From assembly GCA_003661105.1 (NCBI GenBank), contig QMVM01000045.1, positions 1-10,819 on the forward strand: a stretch of 10,819 bases of DNA. The letters run 5' to 3'. The DNA is from Methanosarcinales archaeon. Its GTDB lineage: Archaea > Halobacteriota > Methanosarcinia > Methanosarcinales > Methanogasteraceae. The notes beneath the pieces are model-generated. The model made no database searches. It saw only the letters and a program-made list of their open reading frames with translations, and was not told the DNA's origin. Numbering within the stretch: position 1 is the first letter of the stretch; every line of letters begins with the position of its first letter. The position numbers were made by a program, and so were the translations under genes. Of this stretch, positions 1-6,614 are shown piece after piece.

Positions 1-631
1 CGATCTCACCGGTGTTTTGCACATGCGTGCCGCCACATGCCTGCGCATCAAATCCCACGATATCGATGATGCGTATCTCTTCCATTTCAGGGAGCTCCAT
101 CTTCAATTTCACAATCGATGGAATTTTAAGCGCCTCTTTTGCAGGAAGAATCTTTATCTCCACAGGAATCTTCTGATCGATGATCTCATTCGCCTTCTCT
201 TCAAACGACTTGATCTGCGACCTGTCAAAGTCCTTCAGACTGAAGTCCACCCGGGTCTTTTCCTCCCCGATCTGGTTCCCTGTGATAAGCGCACCGGTCT
301 CCTTGTTGATCACCGCAGAGAGGACGTGGCATGCAGTATGCGACCGCATGAAGAGATACCGCCGGTCCCAGTCGATCCTTCCGGTGACGAAATCGCCCAC
401 CATAAGCCCGGGATCTGAGATCTCATGGCTGACCTGATCATCCATCTTCCGCACATGGACCACCGGATACTCGTCCCCATCCCGGACCAGAACACCGAGA
501 TCGTTCGGCTGTCCGCCAGCATTGGGATAGAATGCGGTCTTATCGAGGATCACGAACCGATCATCTGTTACCGCCTCAACAGTCGCTTCAAATTCCGTCA
601 AATAACAATCACTCAAGTATAATGCATCCAT
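1..631 (-). CDS. alaX: AlaX-type alanyl-tRNA editing protein (3' end beyond window)
   Basis: The product is a free-standing editing protein that hydrolyses mischarged Ser- or Gly-tRNA(Ala), homologous to the editing domain of alanyl-tRNA synthetase and cytosolic. About 210 residues are visible, starting MDALYLSDCY. The AlaRS/AlaX N-terminal signature FYPNAGGQP lies near residues 34-42. The zinc-binding HxxxH motif is HTACH (H98, H102) and the second motif is CGGTH (C199, H203), so all four expected metal ligands are present. The N-terminal FYP-GGQP part means this is not the shortest AlaX class; the reading frame continues past the left edge. I chose the ATG at 631 because GGAG lies about 9 bases upstream, inside the end of the recJ-like gene whose stop is only 6 bases away. 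It is therefore the last visible gene of the minus-strand operon and probably translationally coupled to recJ. Family assignment is strong; the exact AlaX subclass is open because the C terminus is missing. Confidence 0.93.
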   Translation of the reverse strand, partial: MDALYLSDCYLTEFEATVEAVTDDRFVILDKTAFYPNAGGQPNDLGVLVRDGDEYPVVHVRKMDDQVSHEISDPGLMVGDFVTGRIDWDRRYLFMRSHTACHVLSAVINKETGALITGNQIGEEKTRVDFSLKDFDRSQIKSFEEKANEIIDQKIPVEIKILPAKEALKIPSIVKLKMELPEMEEIRIIDIVGFDAQACGGTHVQNTGEI

Positions 632-637
632 TTCGCA

Positions 638-2032
638 TCACTCCGCCGGGGTGACTTGCTCTCCGACCATCGCATCCATCAACCCGAGAAACTCATCCTT
701 CGCTCCATCAGGTATGGTCGCGCCTGCTGCGATGTTGTGCCCGCCACCCATGCCGCCAACCTTCGCTGCGCAGACTTCGAGCGCATCCGCGAGGTTAAGC
801 CCTCTTCTTACAAGGTCCTGTGTGCCGCGTGCGGAGACCTTGGCACCTTCGTCGCTGTCTGCGAATGCGAGCATCGGCATATCCCGCTTTCTGCGGTTTG
901 TCAAACTCATGCCTGCAACGATGCCGACGATTGTGTCCTTGATCGAACTGCCCGCATCGAAGTACTGGATGTGGTCAAGTTCGGTTATGCCACGTTCCTT
1001 GACGAAGTTGAGCCCGTCCACAAGGTTCTTTCGATGTCCCGCAAGCAGATCTTTCGCTCTTGCAAGTTCCTTATCCCGATCGCCGAGGCAGACCGCAAGA
1101 CCGATATCTGCGAAGCCGTATCTGCCCGTGGCGTTTAGCAGGGTTGAGTATTCGGACGCATCCCGCATCTCGGTTCCTTCCCGCTCCCGGGTAAGCGTAT
1201 AGCCCTCTGTGACCAGCCGCTGGATGTGGTACGACGACATTCGCTTCGAGATGCAGTACTGTACCAGCGATGAGACGACTTTCTGCTGTTCGCCAACGTC
1301 CAGGTCGATCCACCGCTTCCACCGCTCGCCGGATGAGTTTATGCCGATGTTTTTCAAAAACGCGATGCTTGCGCCCTCATTTCCTGTGAGGCCGGGTATA
1401 TATGGATCTGAGGAGTACTGGAGCAGTTTGAACATCTGGCGGGTCTGCTTCCCAAAAAGCGAAAGATCCCTCTTATAATCGATGACGCCATGATCCGCAC
1501 CATTCCTAAGGATCTCCCTGTTGCATCCGACCAGTTTCCCGGATTTCCTTGCCTGCAAGTCCCCAACAGCGCCAACGATAGCAAGATCAGCAAGATCACG
1601 GTTCTCGCCAAGCGACTGTGCAAGTATGTACGCACAGCCAGCGCCGCTAAGCTCAGTCGAGCCGTCGATGCCGAAGAGATGCGGATTTAGATGGTGGAGA
1701 TGCTGGTGGTCGACCGGACGGTGGTCGACCTGGTGATGATCGGCAACAACTATCTCGATATCAAGCGGCATCTCGGATATCATTCCACTCCCGAGATCCG
1801 TAAAGATCGTCGGGACGTTCGCATCAGCCACATCTCCGAGAACCCGCCTATCCAGTTGCTTCACGCACCTGACATCATGTTCGATGTCGCACCGGTCGAG
1901 TGCGCGGGATGTGATCGCGGCGGCAGTCAAGCCATCGGCATCGAGGTGGGATACTACCTGCACCCGATCATACCTTTTGATTGCGGCAGCACACACATCA
2001 GCCCGCGCTTTCATTGTAGGATAGTCGCTCAT
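638..2032 (-). CDS. recJ: Archaeal RecJ-like DHH-family single-strand nuclease
   Basis: A 464-residue DHH-superfamily phosphoesterase of the archaeal RecJ/GAN group, cytosolic enzymes that degrade single-stranded DNA (or RNA), some associated with GINS and the replisome. Metal-binding motifs appear in order: SHLDADG (residues 28-34), TDLGSG (78-83), the DHH triad (98-100) and GAVGD (154-158). The C-terminal DHHA1 domain carries a glycine-rich GGMGGGHNIAAGA segment at 426-438. Length matches the archaeal family (about 460-480) and is shorter than bacterial RecJ. The start is the ATG at 2032, with GGTGA about 10 bases upstream; M7 is a possible alternative. It is followed after 6 bases by alaX and preceded by a 158-base gap to secD that contains a hairpin repeat and a small ORF whose TGA overlaps this ATG. 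Family membership is clear. Whether it acts as a GINS-bound 5'-3' exonuclease or in RNA turnover cannot be decided from sequence. Confidence 0.93.
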   Translation of the reverse strand: MSDYPTMKARADVCAAAIKRYDRVQVVSHLDADGLTAAAITSRALDRCDIEHDVRCVKQLDRRVLGDVADANVPTIFTDLGSGMISEMPLDIEIVVADHHQVDHRPVDHQHLHHLNPHLFGIDGSTELSGAGCAYILAQSLGENRDLADLAIVGAVGDLQARKSGKLVGCNREILRNGADHGVIDYKRDLSLFGKQTRQMFKLLQYSSDPYIPGLTGNEGASIAFLKNIGINSSGERWKRWIDLDVGEQQKVVSSLVQYCISKRMSSYHIQRLVTEGYTLTREREGTEMRDASEYSTLLNATGRYGFADIGLAVCLGDRDKELARAKDLLAGHRKNLVDGLNFVKERGITELDHIQYFDAGSSIKDTIVGIVAGMSLTNRRKRDMPMLAFADSDEGAKVSARGTQDLVRRGLNLADALEVCAAKVGGMGGGHNIAAGATIPDGAKDEFLGLMDAMVGEQVTPAE

Positions 2033-2187
2033 GTTATTAGTGTCACCATCTCACACTCCAGCAGATCCATCGCCCCGCAAGACTTTGTATCATCTTCTGG
2101 TGGGTTCGAAAAACCACGGAGAAGCACAGAGAAAGACAATAACTCTCTGTGATCTCCGCGTCCTCCGTGGTTGATCTTCTTTGCCAT
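2029..2187 (-). CDS. Possible 52-aa ORF bridging secD and recJ, largely repeat-derived
   Basis: An open frame of 52 codons beginning MAKKINHGG and ending ECEMVTLIT. It starts 3 bases after the secD stop and ends with a TGA that overlaps the recJ ATG, so it fills the intergenic gap almost perfectly. No strong ribosome-binding site precedes its ATG, though coupling from secD is possible. Its first half is the translation of the hairpin repeat at 2112-2172, which gives low-complexity text (NHGG, HREL) and argues that the frame may be accidental. The second half, with PPEDDTKSCGAMDLLECEM, is more protein-like. It could be a real small protein invaded by a repeat, a translational-coupling leader for recJ, or chance. 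I recognise no family. Confidence 0.25.
   Translation of the reverse strand: MAKKINHGGRGDHRELLSFSVLLRGFSNPPEDDTKSCGAMDLLECEMVTLIT
2112..2172. repeat. Hairpin-forming dispersed repeat of the ACCACGGAG/CACAGAG type
   Basis: An imperfect inverted repeat: AACCACGGAG (2112-2121) pairs with CTCCGTGGTT (2163-2172), and CACAGAGA (2125-2132) pairs with TCTCTGTG (2144-2151), around a short AT-rich loop. Each arm also shows the internal rhythm CACGGAG/CACAGAG. Sequences of this ACCACGGAG...CACAGAG pattern are, to my recollection, dispersed intergenic repeats in many bacterial and archaeal genomes. Here it sits in the only wide gap of the operon, between secD and recJ, where it may fold in the mRNA. Only one copy is in the window, so dispersal is inferred. 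Confidence 0.7.
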
Positions 2188-2190
2188 GGC

Positions 2191-3831
2191 TTACTCTAGC
2201 ATATCCCGGATTACCCGTCCGTACGCAGGTCTTGCGATCAGAACGCCGATTAAAACACCGACTATGGTAGTGATCGCGAACCCTTTCAGCGCGCCGAATC
2301 CCATCCAGAGTAGCGGCGACATCGCGATGATCGTTGTCGCTGCGGCGGCGAATATGATCGCAAACGCCTTGGATATGCGAGATAGATACACCTTCAGAGA
2401 TGGTATCTTCCCCTCATAAAGCACTTCATCTGTGATGATCACCAGATGGTCGATTCCAGTTCCGATAACAGCGATAATTCCGGCAATAGCTGGTAGATTG
2501 AGTTGCCAGCCGATAAGCGTGGCGAACCCGAGGATCATGAAGACCTCACTTACAGAGGTTGCGATCATCGGGATTAAGATGTTCTTCTGCCTGTATCTTA
2601 AGAATATGACAAGCGCAACGGTTAGCAGTGCAAACAGACCCGCAATCAGTGACTGCTCCTTGAATAGGGTGCCGAGTGATGCTGGAACCTGCTCCGAACC
2701 AATCACACTCACCTGTACAGGAAGCGCCCCTGCACTGAGATGTACCTGCAGTTGTCTCGCCTTAGTCTCTCCTTCATCACCAGGGCCAGTGTTCGCAACC
2801 AGACCTCGAGATGGCCAATCGCCATCCACACCATATAGATCATACAGTCCGTTGAGATCACTTGCCAGCCTGGGGTTGAGTGGTGCCGAGTACACCTCAT
2901 CATCATCGAGCAGCATGATCAGTTCATGCGCATCCGGGTCATCAGCAGCACCGTATTTTACCGCTGCAACTCCGAATTCTCTCGCCCCTTCGCCATTCAG
3001 CGTGAAACCGACACCCCATGACCCATCCTGCATATTTGGTATGTCAACTGCAGTGATGCGGTCACCCCACAGCACATGCTCTGAGGTATTATTCGTTGTC
3101 TGGACGCGGATCTCAAACTTTCCAGGCGTTGTAACGATATCCCGCGCTGTACTGAGATCGATTCCGGCAAGACCAACCATAAGAACATTGGATTCAACAG
3201 GGGTGATCGGAATCTCCTTAAGACCCCAGATGTTTAATTTCTCGTTTAATACCTTCTTCGTCATCTCCTGAGTCTCTTTTGTCACCTCCTCCTTAAATTC
3301 GGGCTTACCCTGAATGTCCTTCTTGATCGATCCGCCGACACCGGCGAGCAGATCGGATAATTCGATATTGGTCACCTTTGACCTGATCTCATACGTATCT
3401 CCGCCGAGATATATTACCTCACAAGTCAACTGCTTTGAGATGTATGTCCGGATCACATATTGCTTGTTTATGGCAAGTGCAACCTCGTTACCCCTTATGC
3501 GCCCATTTCCGTAACCAACCGCACTTATCGCATCCTCAACAGGTGGTTCTGCCATCCTGAATGTGATCTCTGTATCCGAGTGGTCCACAATCTCAACATC
3601 TCCAAACACATCAGAAAACTCGTTCTCGATGATCCGCACCGGATCGGCATCGATACTTGCAATCACACCATCCAGATGGAGTATCAGGGAAGTTCCGCCA
3701 TCGAGATCGAGTCCGTATTGCAGACGGGATGTGAACCCTTCCTCAGAGTTGTAACCCGGATGAATTGCTATAAGCGCGATTAGCATGGCGAGAACAAATA
3801 CGATTATCCTGAAGTCCTTATACAATTTCAT
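2191..3831 (-). CDS. secD: Protein-export membrane protein SecD
   Basis: SecD, partner of SecF in the accessory complex that assists protein translocation through SecYEG; in archaea it works without SecA. With the start used here the protein has 546 residues. It has one N-terminal membrane helix (about 8-23), the signature GLDLDGG at 40-46, a long external domain to about 390, then five membrane helices (about 395-413, 418-441, 446-469, 489-510, 515-536). The conserved GTGID motif of helix 4 is near 457-461, followed by TDE. I chose the ATG at 3831 over an upstream ATG at 3864 because it overlaps the secF TGA as ATGA and has GGAGAG just upstream; the longer form would add 11 hydrophilic residues. 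It follows secF, the usual archaeal order, and precedes recJ. Family assignment is very secure. Confidence 0.96.
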   Translation of the reverse strand: MKLYKDFRIIVFVLAMLIALIAIHPGYNSEEGFTSRLQYGLDLDGGTSLILHLDGVIASIDADPVRIIENEFSDVFGDVEIVDHSDTEITFRMAEPPVEDAISAVGYGNGRIRGNEVALAINKQYVIRTYISKQLTCEVIYLGGDTYEIRSKVTNIELSDLLAGVGGSIKKDIQGKPEFKEEVTKETQEMTKKVLNEKLNIWGLKEIPITPVESNVLMVGLAGIDLSTARDIVTTPGKFEIRVQTTNNTSEHVLWGDRITAVDIPNMQDGSWGVGFTLNGEGAREFGVAAVKYGAADDPDAHELIMLLDDDEVYSAPLNPRLASDLNGLYDLYGVDGDWPSRGLVANTGPGDEGETKARQLQVHLSAGALPVQVSVIGSEQVPASLGTLFKEQSLIAGLFALLTVALVIFLRYRQKNILIPMIATSVSEVFMILGFATLIGWQLNLPAIAGIIAVIGTGIDHLVIITDEVLYEGKIPSLKVYLSRISKAFAIIFAAAATTIIAMSPLLWMGFGALKGFAITTIVGVLIGVLIARPAYGRVIRDMLE

Positions 3832-4784
3832 GCTCTCCGCCTCCTTGGCCTCTGTAGATGCCATTTCAGTATTCCGGTATTAAGCATCCATGTATTCATC
3901 AGATCGGCGAACAGGCCGAATATTAACACGATCGAGATGTCGCTTATGATGCTGATCTGTGGCAACGAGGGTATAATGAGGTACGAGTACGTGGCAACAA
4001 TATACATGACTATGATTGCGGCAAGCGTTGTGCAGGTCATCGTAAGTCCTGTCGCCATCGCATTCGTAACCTTGTCATCGAGATTGCCCCGCCGTTTGAG
4101 AAGCCGTGTCGTTAAAAGGATGTCACTGTCCACAGAATACCCGATCAACATCAGGAGGGCTGCGACTGTTCCAAGCGAGAGTTCGATGCCTGCAACAGCT
4201 ATGAATGCGGCTGCGATCGCGATATCCGAGAATGCGGAGAGCACGACTGCAACAGAAGGCACGAATGTCCGGAATATTAAAAAGACTACCACTGCCATCA
4301 GACAGAACGATACCACAAGTGCCTTGAGTGCCTGGATCTGCAAGGATGCCCCATATATTGCGCCTGCCTGCTTGATTTCAGGAGCTGCGTACTCATAATC
4401 GGTATTAACCAGCTCAGTCAACGAATCCTGTTTATCTTCGCTCATCGGACCGAACTTGATACTCTTGCGGCTACCTGAATCCCGCACGTAGATCACAGGA
4501 TAATCCGCGAATTTCTGCTGTAGCATATCCTGCGAATCATCGGTGGCAAGGGTGATGATCGTGCCGCCCTCGAACTCAAATCCGAGACGTACCGGTGAGC
4601 CTGTAGTCACATACATCCCGCCAAGAACGATCAATGCGATTGCAAGTATAATCAGCGGTGGAATTGCCAGTTGCACCGGTTTATGAGTTCTTATGTACGA
4701 ATCGAACCTTGATATGAGATTTGTTAACGCCTTCGGCGTCGGCGCCTCTCCCTTTCCCGGTCTTGAGTGCGTTATCTGTTTCAT
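3828..4784 (-). CDS. secF: Protein-export membrane protein SecF
   Basis: SecF, 318 residues, the second half of the SecDF translocation accessory complex in the cytoplasmic membrane. A soluble, basic N terminus of about 35 residues leads into membrane helix 1 (about 38-58). The conserved loop motif FEFEGGT is at 69-75, followed by an external domain to about 150 and then a block of five helices to about 305. The helix-4 signature is IGYSVDSDILL (214-224), the SecF counterpart of the TGID motif in SecD. A very basic tail (RPRRRRA) ends the protein on the cytoplasmic side. The ATG overlaps the prs stop codon by 4 bases (ATGA) and the stop overlaps the secD start in the same way, so prs, secF and secD are almost certainly co-transcribed and translationally coupled. 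The length is normal for archaeal SecF. Confidence 0.96.
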   Translation of the reverse strand: MKQITHSRPGKGEAPTPKALTNLISRFDSYIRTHKPVQLAIPPLIILAIALIVLGGMYVTTGSPVRLGFEFEGGTIITLATDDSQDMLQQKFADYPVIYVRDSGSRKSIKFGPMSEDKQDSLTELVNTDYEYAAPEIKQAGAIYGASLQIQALKALVVSFCLMAVVVFLIFRTFVPSVAVVLSAFSDIAIAAAFIAVAGIELSLGTVAALLMLIGYSVDSDILLTTRLLKRRGNLDDKVTNAMATGLTMTCTTLAAIIVMYIVATYSYLIIPSLPQISIISDISIVLIFGLFADLMNTWMLNTGILKWHLQRPRRRRA

Positions 4785-5656
4785 TGTTTTATTGTTTCTC
4801 CTTCGAATATATTCGCGATCAGTTGCGCCACAGTGACTGCGCTTACGCTCCTGTCAAGCGTATCGGTTGCTATGATCCCTTCCACACCCGCGGCAAATAT
4901 ACGCAGCACGGCATTTCGGACAAGCACCGGATGGATACATGCCGCAAACACCCTCCTTGCACCGTTCTCCTTTAACAGAAGGGTTGTCTCCACGATTGTG
5001 CCCCCGGTTGAGATAATGTCGTCCAGTATAACGACGTCCCTTCCCGAAACGTCCGGTTCCTTTGTCTTTATCGAGACCTCGTCCCCGCTTATGCGCGTCT
5101 TCTCCATGTAATCGAAACCGATGCCGAGGTTCTCAGAGGTGGACCGTACGAGATCGAGCGCGCCCTCATCCGGCGCAATGATCATCGGATCGGTAAGTTC
5201 CATCGATGCGATGTACTCTCCGACCACTGGCGCGGCATTAATGCTGGTTGCAGGCGCATCAAAATACGGGAGTACGTCAGGATTGTGGATGTTTACTGTG
5301 AATACACGGTCCGCGGTGATCGCGTGAGCAAGCGCCCTGGCACTCACCGACTCCCCATCCTTGAACCGTTTGTCCTGCCTCGCATACCCGAAATACGGGA
5401 TGACGACGTCGATCCGATCAGATGTATCGCAGGCATCGATAAGTTGCAGAAGCGAGATGTAATCGGAATCGGTCGGTGTTGACTGCACGATTGCGACATG
5501 GTCGCAGGAATCGACGCCGGGTACACGGAGGTATCGCTCGCCATCAGGAAATGTTGAAAATTCGGTGTCTGCAAGATGGCATCCCAGCGTACGCGCAACT
5601 CTCCCTGCCAGTACTTGGGATGAGGGTCCGGATACAATACTTATTGACGTTTTCAT
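4781..5656 (-). CDS. prs: Ribose-phosphate pyrophosphokinase (PRPP synthetase), archaeal short form
   Basis: It makes phosphoribosyl pyrophosphate from ribose 5-phosphate and ATP, the entry point to nucleotide, histidine and tryptophan synthesis; cytosolic. The 291-residue product starts MKTSISIVSGPSS. Visible motifs are FPDGE (36-40), the ATP-binding segment YFGYARQDKRF (88-98) followed by GESVSARALA, the metal-binding histidine in NIHNP (H124), KTR at 186-188, and the PRPP-binding loop DDIISTGGT (212-220). The short length fits archaeal enzymes of about 285 residues rather than bacterial ones of about 315. The frame is open upstream to an ATG at 5761, but those 35 extra residues are low-complexity and not family-like, so I chose 5656. 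There is no clear Shine-Dalgarno and a TATA-like box lies about 35 bases upstream, consistent with a very short leader. It is the first gene of the minus-strand operon and overlaps secF by 4 bases. Confidence 0.95.
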   Translation of the reverse strand: MKTSISIVSGPSSQVLAGRVARTLGCHLADTEFSTFPDGERYLRVPGVDSCDHVAIVQSTPTDSDYISLLQLIDACDTSDRIDVVIPYFGYARQDKRFKDGESVSARALAHAITADRVFTVNIHNPDVLPYFDAPATSINAAPVVGEYIASMELTDPMIIAPDEGALDLVRSTSENLGIGFDYMEKTRISGDEVSIKTKEPDVSGRDVVILDDIISTGGTIVETTLLLKENGARRVFAACIHPVLVRNAVLRIFAAGVEGIIATDTLDRSVSAVTVAQLIANIFEGETIKQ

Positions 5657-5683
5657 TCTATATTCATAGAATTGTTGATCTGT

Positions 5684-5701
5684 TGGCATTAATAGCTTTC
5701 G
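5684..5701 (-). promoter_or_regulatory. prs: Putative BRE/TATA promoter of the prs operon
   Basis: On the minus strand the sequence CGAAAGCTATTAATGCC resembles an archaeal BRE (CGAAA) followed by a TATA-like element (CTATTAAT), centred about 35 bases upstream of the prs ATG. Transcription would start roughly 25 bases downstream of the box, giving a leader of about 10 bases. This fits the lack of a convincing ribosome-binding site. It is a pattern match only. Confidence 0.35.
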
Positions 5702-5913
5702 TTTGCGATGGGGCTGTCTCGCTTTGTGATGTCGATGAATTGTGTTGACCGGATGGGGCAAGTCGTGGTGACTCTACCACTCCAGCCGCCGCCTGCAGGA
5801 TCACGAGCACGCCCGGGGTGGTGATATGTCTGTCGCTGATGCTGTCGCTGATCTTGATCGTTTTCATACTCGCCGTTAAGATCTCTGCTGATTACCATGC
5901 CCCCCATTCTTTT
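5702..5913. other. Upstream region of prs with no recognisable gene
   Basis: Short open frames exist on both strands here, for example a 67-codon minus-strand frame ending inside the prs upstream region and a hydrophobic plus-strand frame from 5818. None has a ribosome-binding site or family motif. The minus frame contains TTPGVLVILQAAAG, superficially like an archaeal pilin hydrophobic start, but the hydrophobic stretch is too short and the rest does not fit. The only structure seen is a short tandem repeat, CTGTCGCTGAT, at 5830-5840 and again at 5842-5852. The segment may also contain decayed 3' sequence of the transposase remnant to its right. Confidence 0.5.
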
Positions 5914-6213
5914 TTAGTTTCTCCGATTCTTCTTGCTCCGAAGGCGGGGGTGGATTTTTACGTCCATGAGACTCCTCGCGATACACGGATGCCTCTCCTT
6001 TGATTTTATCTGAGCAAGTTCTGCCTCAAGTTCCTTTGTTCGGCTTTTCCATTCTTCTTTGCTCTTTTCTAAGAAACGGATTCTGTTCTTGAGTTGTTTA
6101 ATCAATTTTTTGGATTCAAGGCACTTTGCTTTCCGTTGATACGGCTTTTCTCGAAGAATTTAATCAGTTTTCTCGGCGGGCTTTTGTATTCCTTCCTGTT
6201 GTATTTCTCTCAT
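5914..6213 (-). pseudogene. Broken 5' fragment of a coiled-coil transposase
   Basis: An ATG at 6213 preceded by a perfect GGAGG (6219-6223) opens MREIQQ. Read through two frame disruptions, the text becomes a continuous charged N-terminal region: MREIQQEYKSPPRKLIKFFE, then KSRDQ, then KAKCLESKKLIKQLKNRIRF, then LEKSKEEWKSRTKELEAELA. The first disruption, near 6193, looks like a 4-base GAAG duplication. The second, near 6140, looks like a single-base deletion that turns CGT GAT CAA into CGTATCAA. The longest surviving frame (6105-5914) is strongly predicted coiled coil. I recall this N-terminal region (EYKSP.RKL..FFEKSR..WK) from a group of insertion-sequence transposases in archaea and deltaproteobacteria; the IS family name is not certain. 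No catalytic domain is present, so only the first quarter or so remains and it cannot be active. Confidence 0.6.
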
Positions 6214-6248
6214 CGCATCCTCCTTTTCACTGTTTATCAGTTTTTACC

Positions 6249-6278
6249 CCCCATGTTGATGGGGTATATATTAAAACT
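6249..6278 (-). promoter_or_regulatory. Palindrome and TATA-like sequence upstream of the transposase remnant
   Basis: CCCCAT (6249-6254) and ATGGGG (6259-6264) form a perfect 6-bp inverted repeat around GTTG. Directly beside it lies an AT tract (TATATATTAAAA, from 6265) that reads as a TATA box on either strand. On the minus strand the spacing would place a transcript start near 6245, about 30 bases before the transposase ATG, so the palindrome would cover the region between TATA box and start site. It could be an IS end, an operator or an mRNA hairpin; sequence alone does not decide. Confidence 0.35.
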
Positions 6279-6408
6279 TTATAAAGAACAATTATTTATC
6301 GAGAGCATAAACATTTCTAAATTCGGGAGGCTGGCGTGAGGTGCATGGAGGTCGGAGGGCGTGGTTTTGAGGGGTGGGTTGTGACATGAACCCAATGAGT
6401 GCAAGATC

Positions 6409-6582
6409 ATGGCAAGATGTGCAAAAGTAGAACCGATTAGTTTTAAGTATCATAGCAATACTGACTATAACTACATGGGACAATATGATTCGTATAGCGG
6501 GCTTACGAGGTCATTGTTAACTCACCGGAGTGAACTTGCTAAAGCACATATACAGAAGGCAGGATTTACAGCCATACATTAA
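6409..6582 (+). CDS. Possible 57-aa hypothetical protein
   Basis: An open frame beginning MARCAKVEPISFKYH and ending IQKAGFTAIH, with an internal ATG at 6475 that would give a 35-aa version. It is on the same strand as, and 32 bases before, the AT-rich HD gene, and its composition is intermediate between the two sides. The text looks protein-like (GQYDSYSGLTRSLLTHRSEL, an amphipathic basic C-terminal half) and I recognise no family. There is no clear ribosome-binding site before 6409. It may be a real small gene, the surviving 3' end of a longer deleted gene (the frame is open upstream only to a stop at 6382), or chance. Confidence 0.3.
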   Translation: MARCAKVEPISFKYHSNTDYNYMGQYDSYSGLTRSLLTHRSELAKAHIQKAGFTAIH

Positions 6583-6614
6583 ATTGATTCTTTCAGTAAT
6601 AATTAGGTGATATA

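Noticed and set aside
651..1202. Long open frames opposite recJ, secD and secF on the plus strand
   Set aside because: They are antisense shadows of strongly supported genes, rich in serine, arginine and proline, without family motifs.
3832..3864. Longer secD start (11 extra residues)
   Set aside because: The ATG at 3831 has a GGAGAG site and a classic ATGA overlap with secF; the longer form lies entirely inside the secF frame.
5657..5761. N-terminal extension of prs by 35 residues to an ATG at 5761
   Set aside because: The extra residues are basic and low-complexity, do not resemble PRPP synthetases, and would cover the putative promoter; the ATG at 5656 begins exactly where family similarity begins.
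5830..5852. CRISPR or satellite-like array from the CTGTCGCTGAT repeat
   Set aside because: Only two adjacent 11-bp copies exist; there are no spacers and no further units.
5664..5867. Archaeal pilin-like ORF (TTPGVLVILQAAAG)
   Set aside because: The hydrophobic run is too short, there is no proper prepilin cleavage motif followed by a continuous helix, and no ribosome-binding site.
5818..6003. Small hydrophobic membrane protein on the plus strand
   Set aside because: The frame lies opposite the transposase remnant, has no ribosome-binding site, and the hydrophobicity comes from the CTGTCGCTGAT tandem repeat and T-rich codons.
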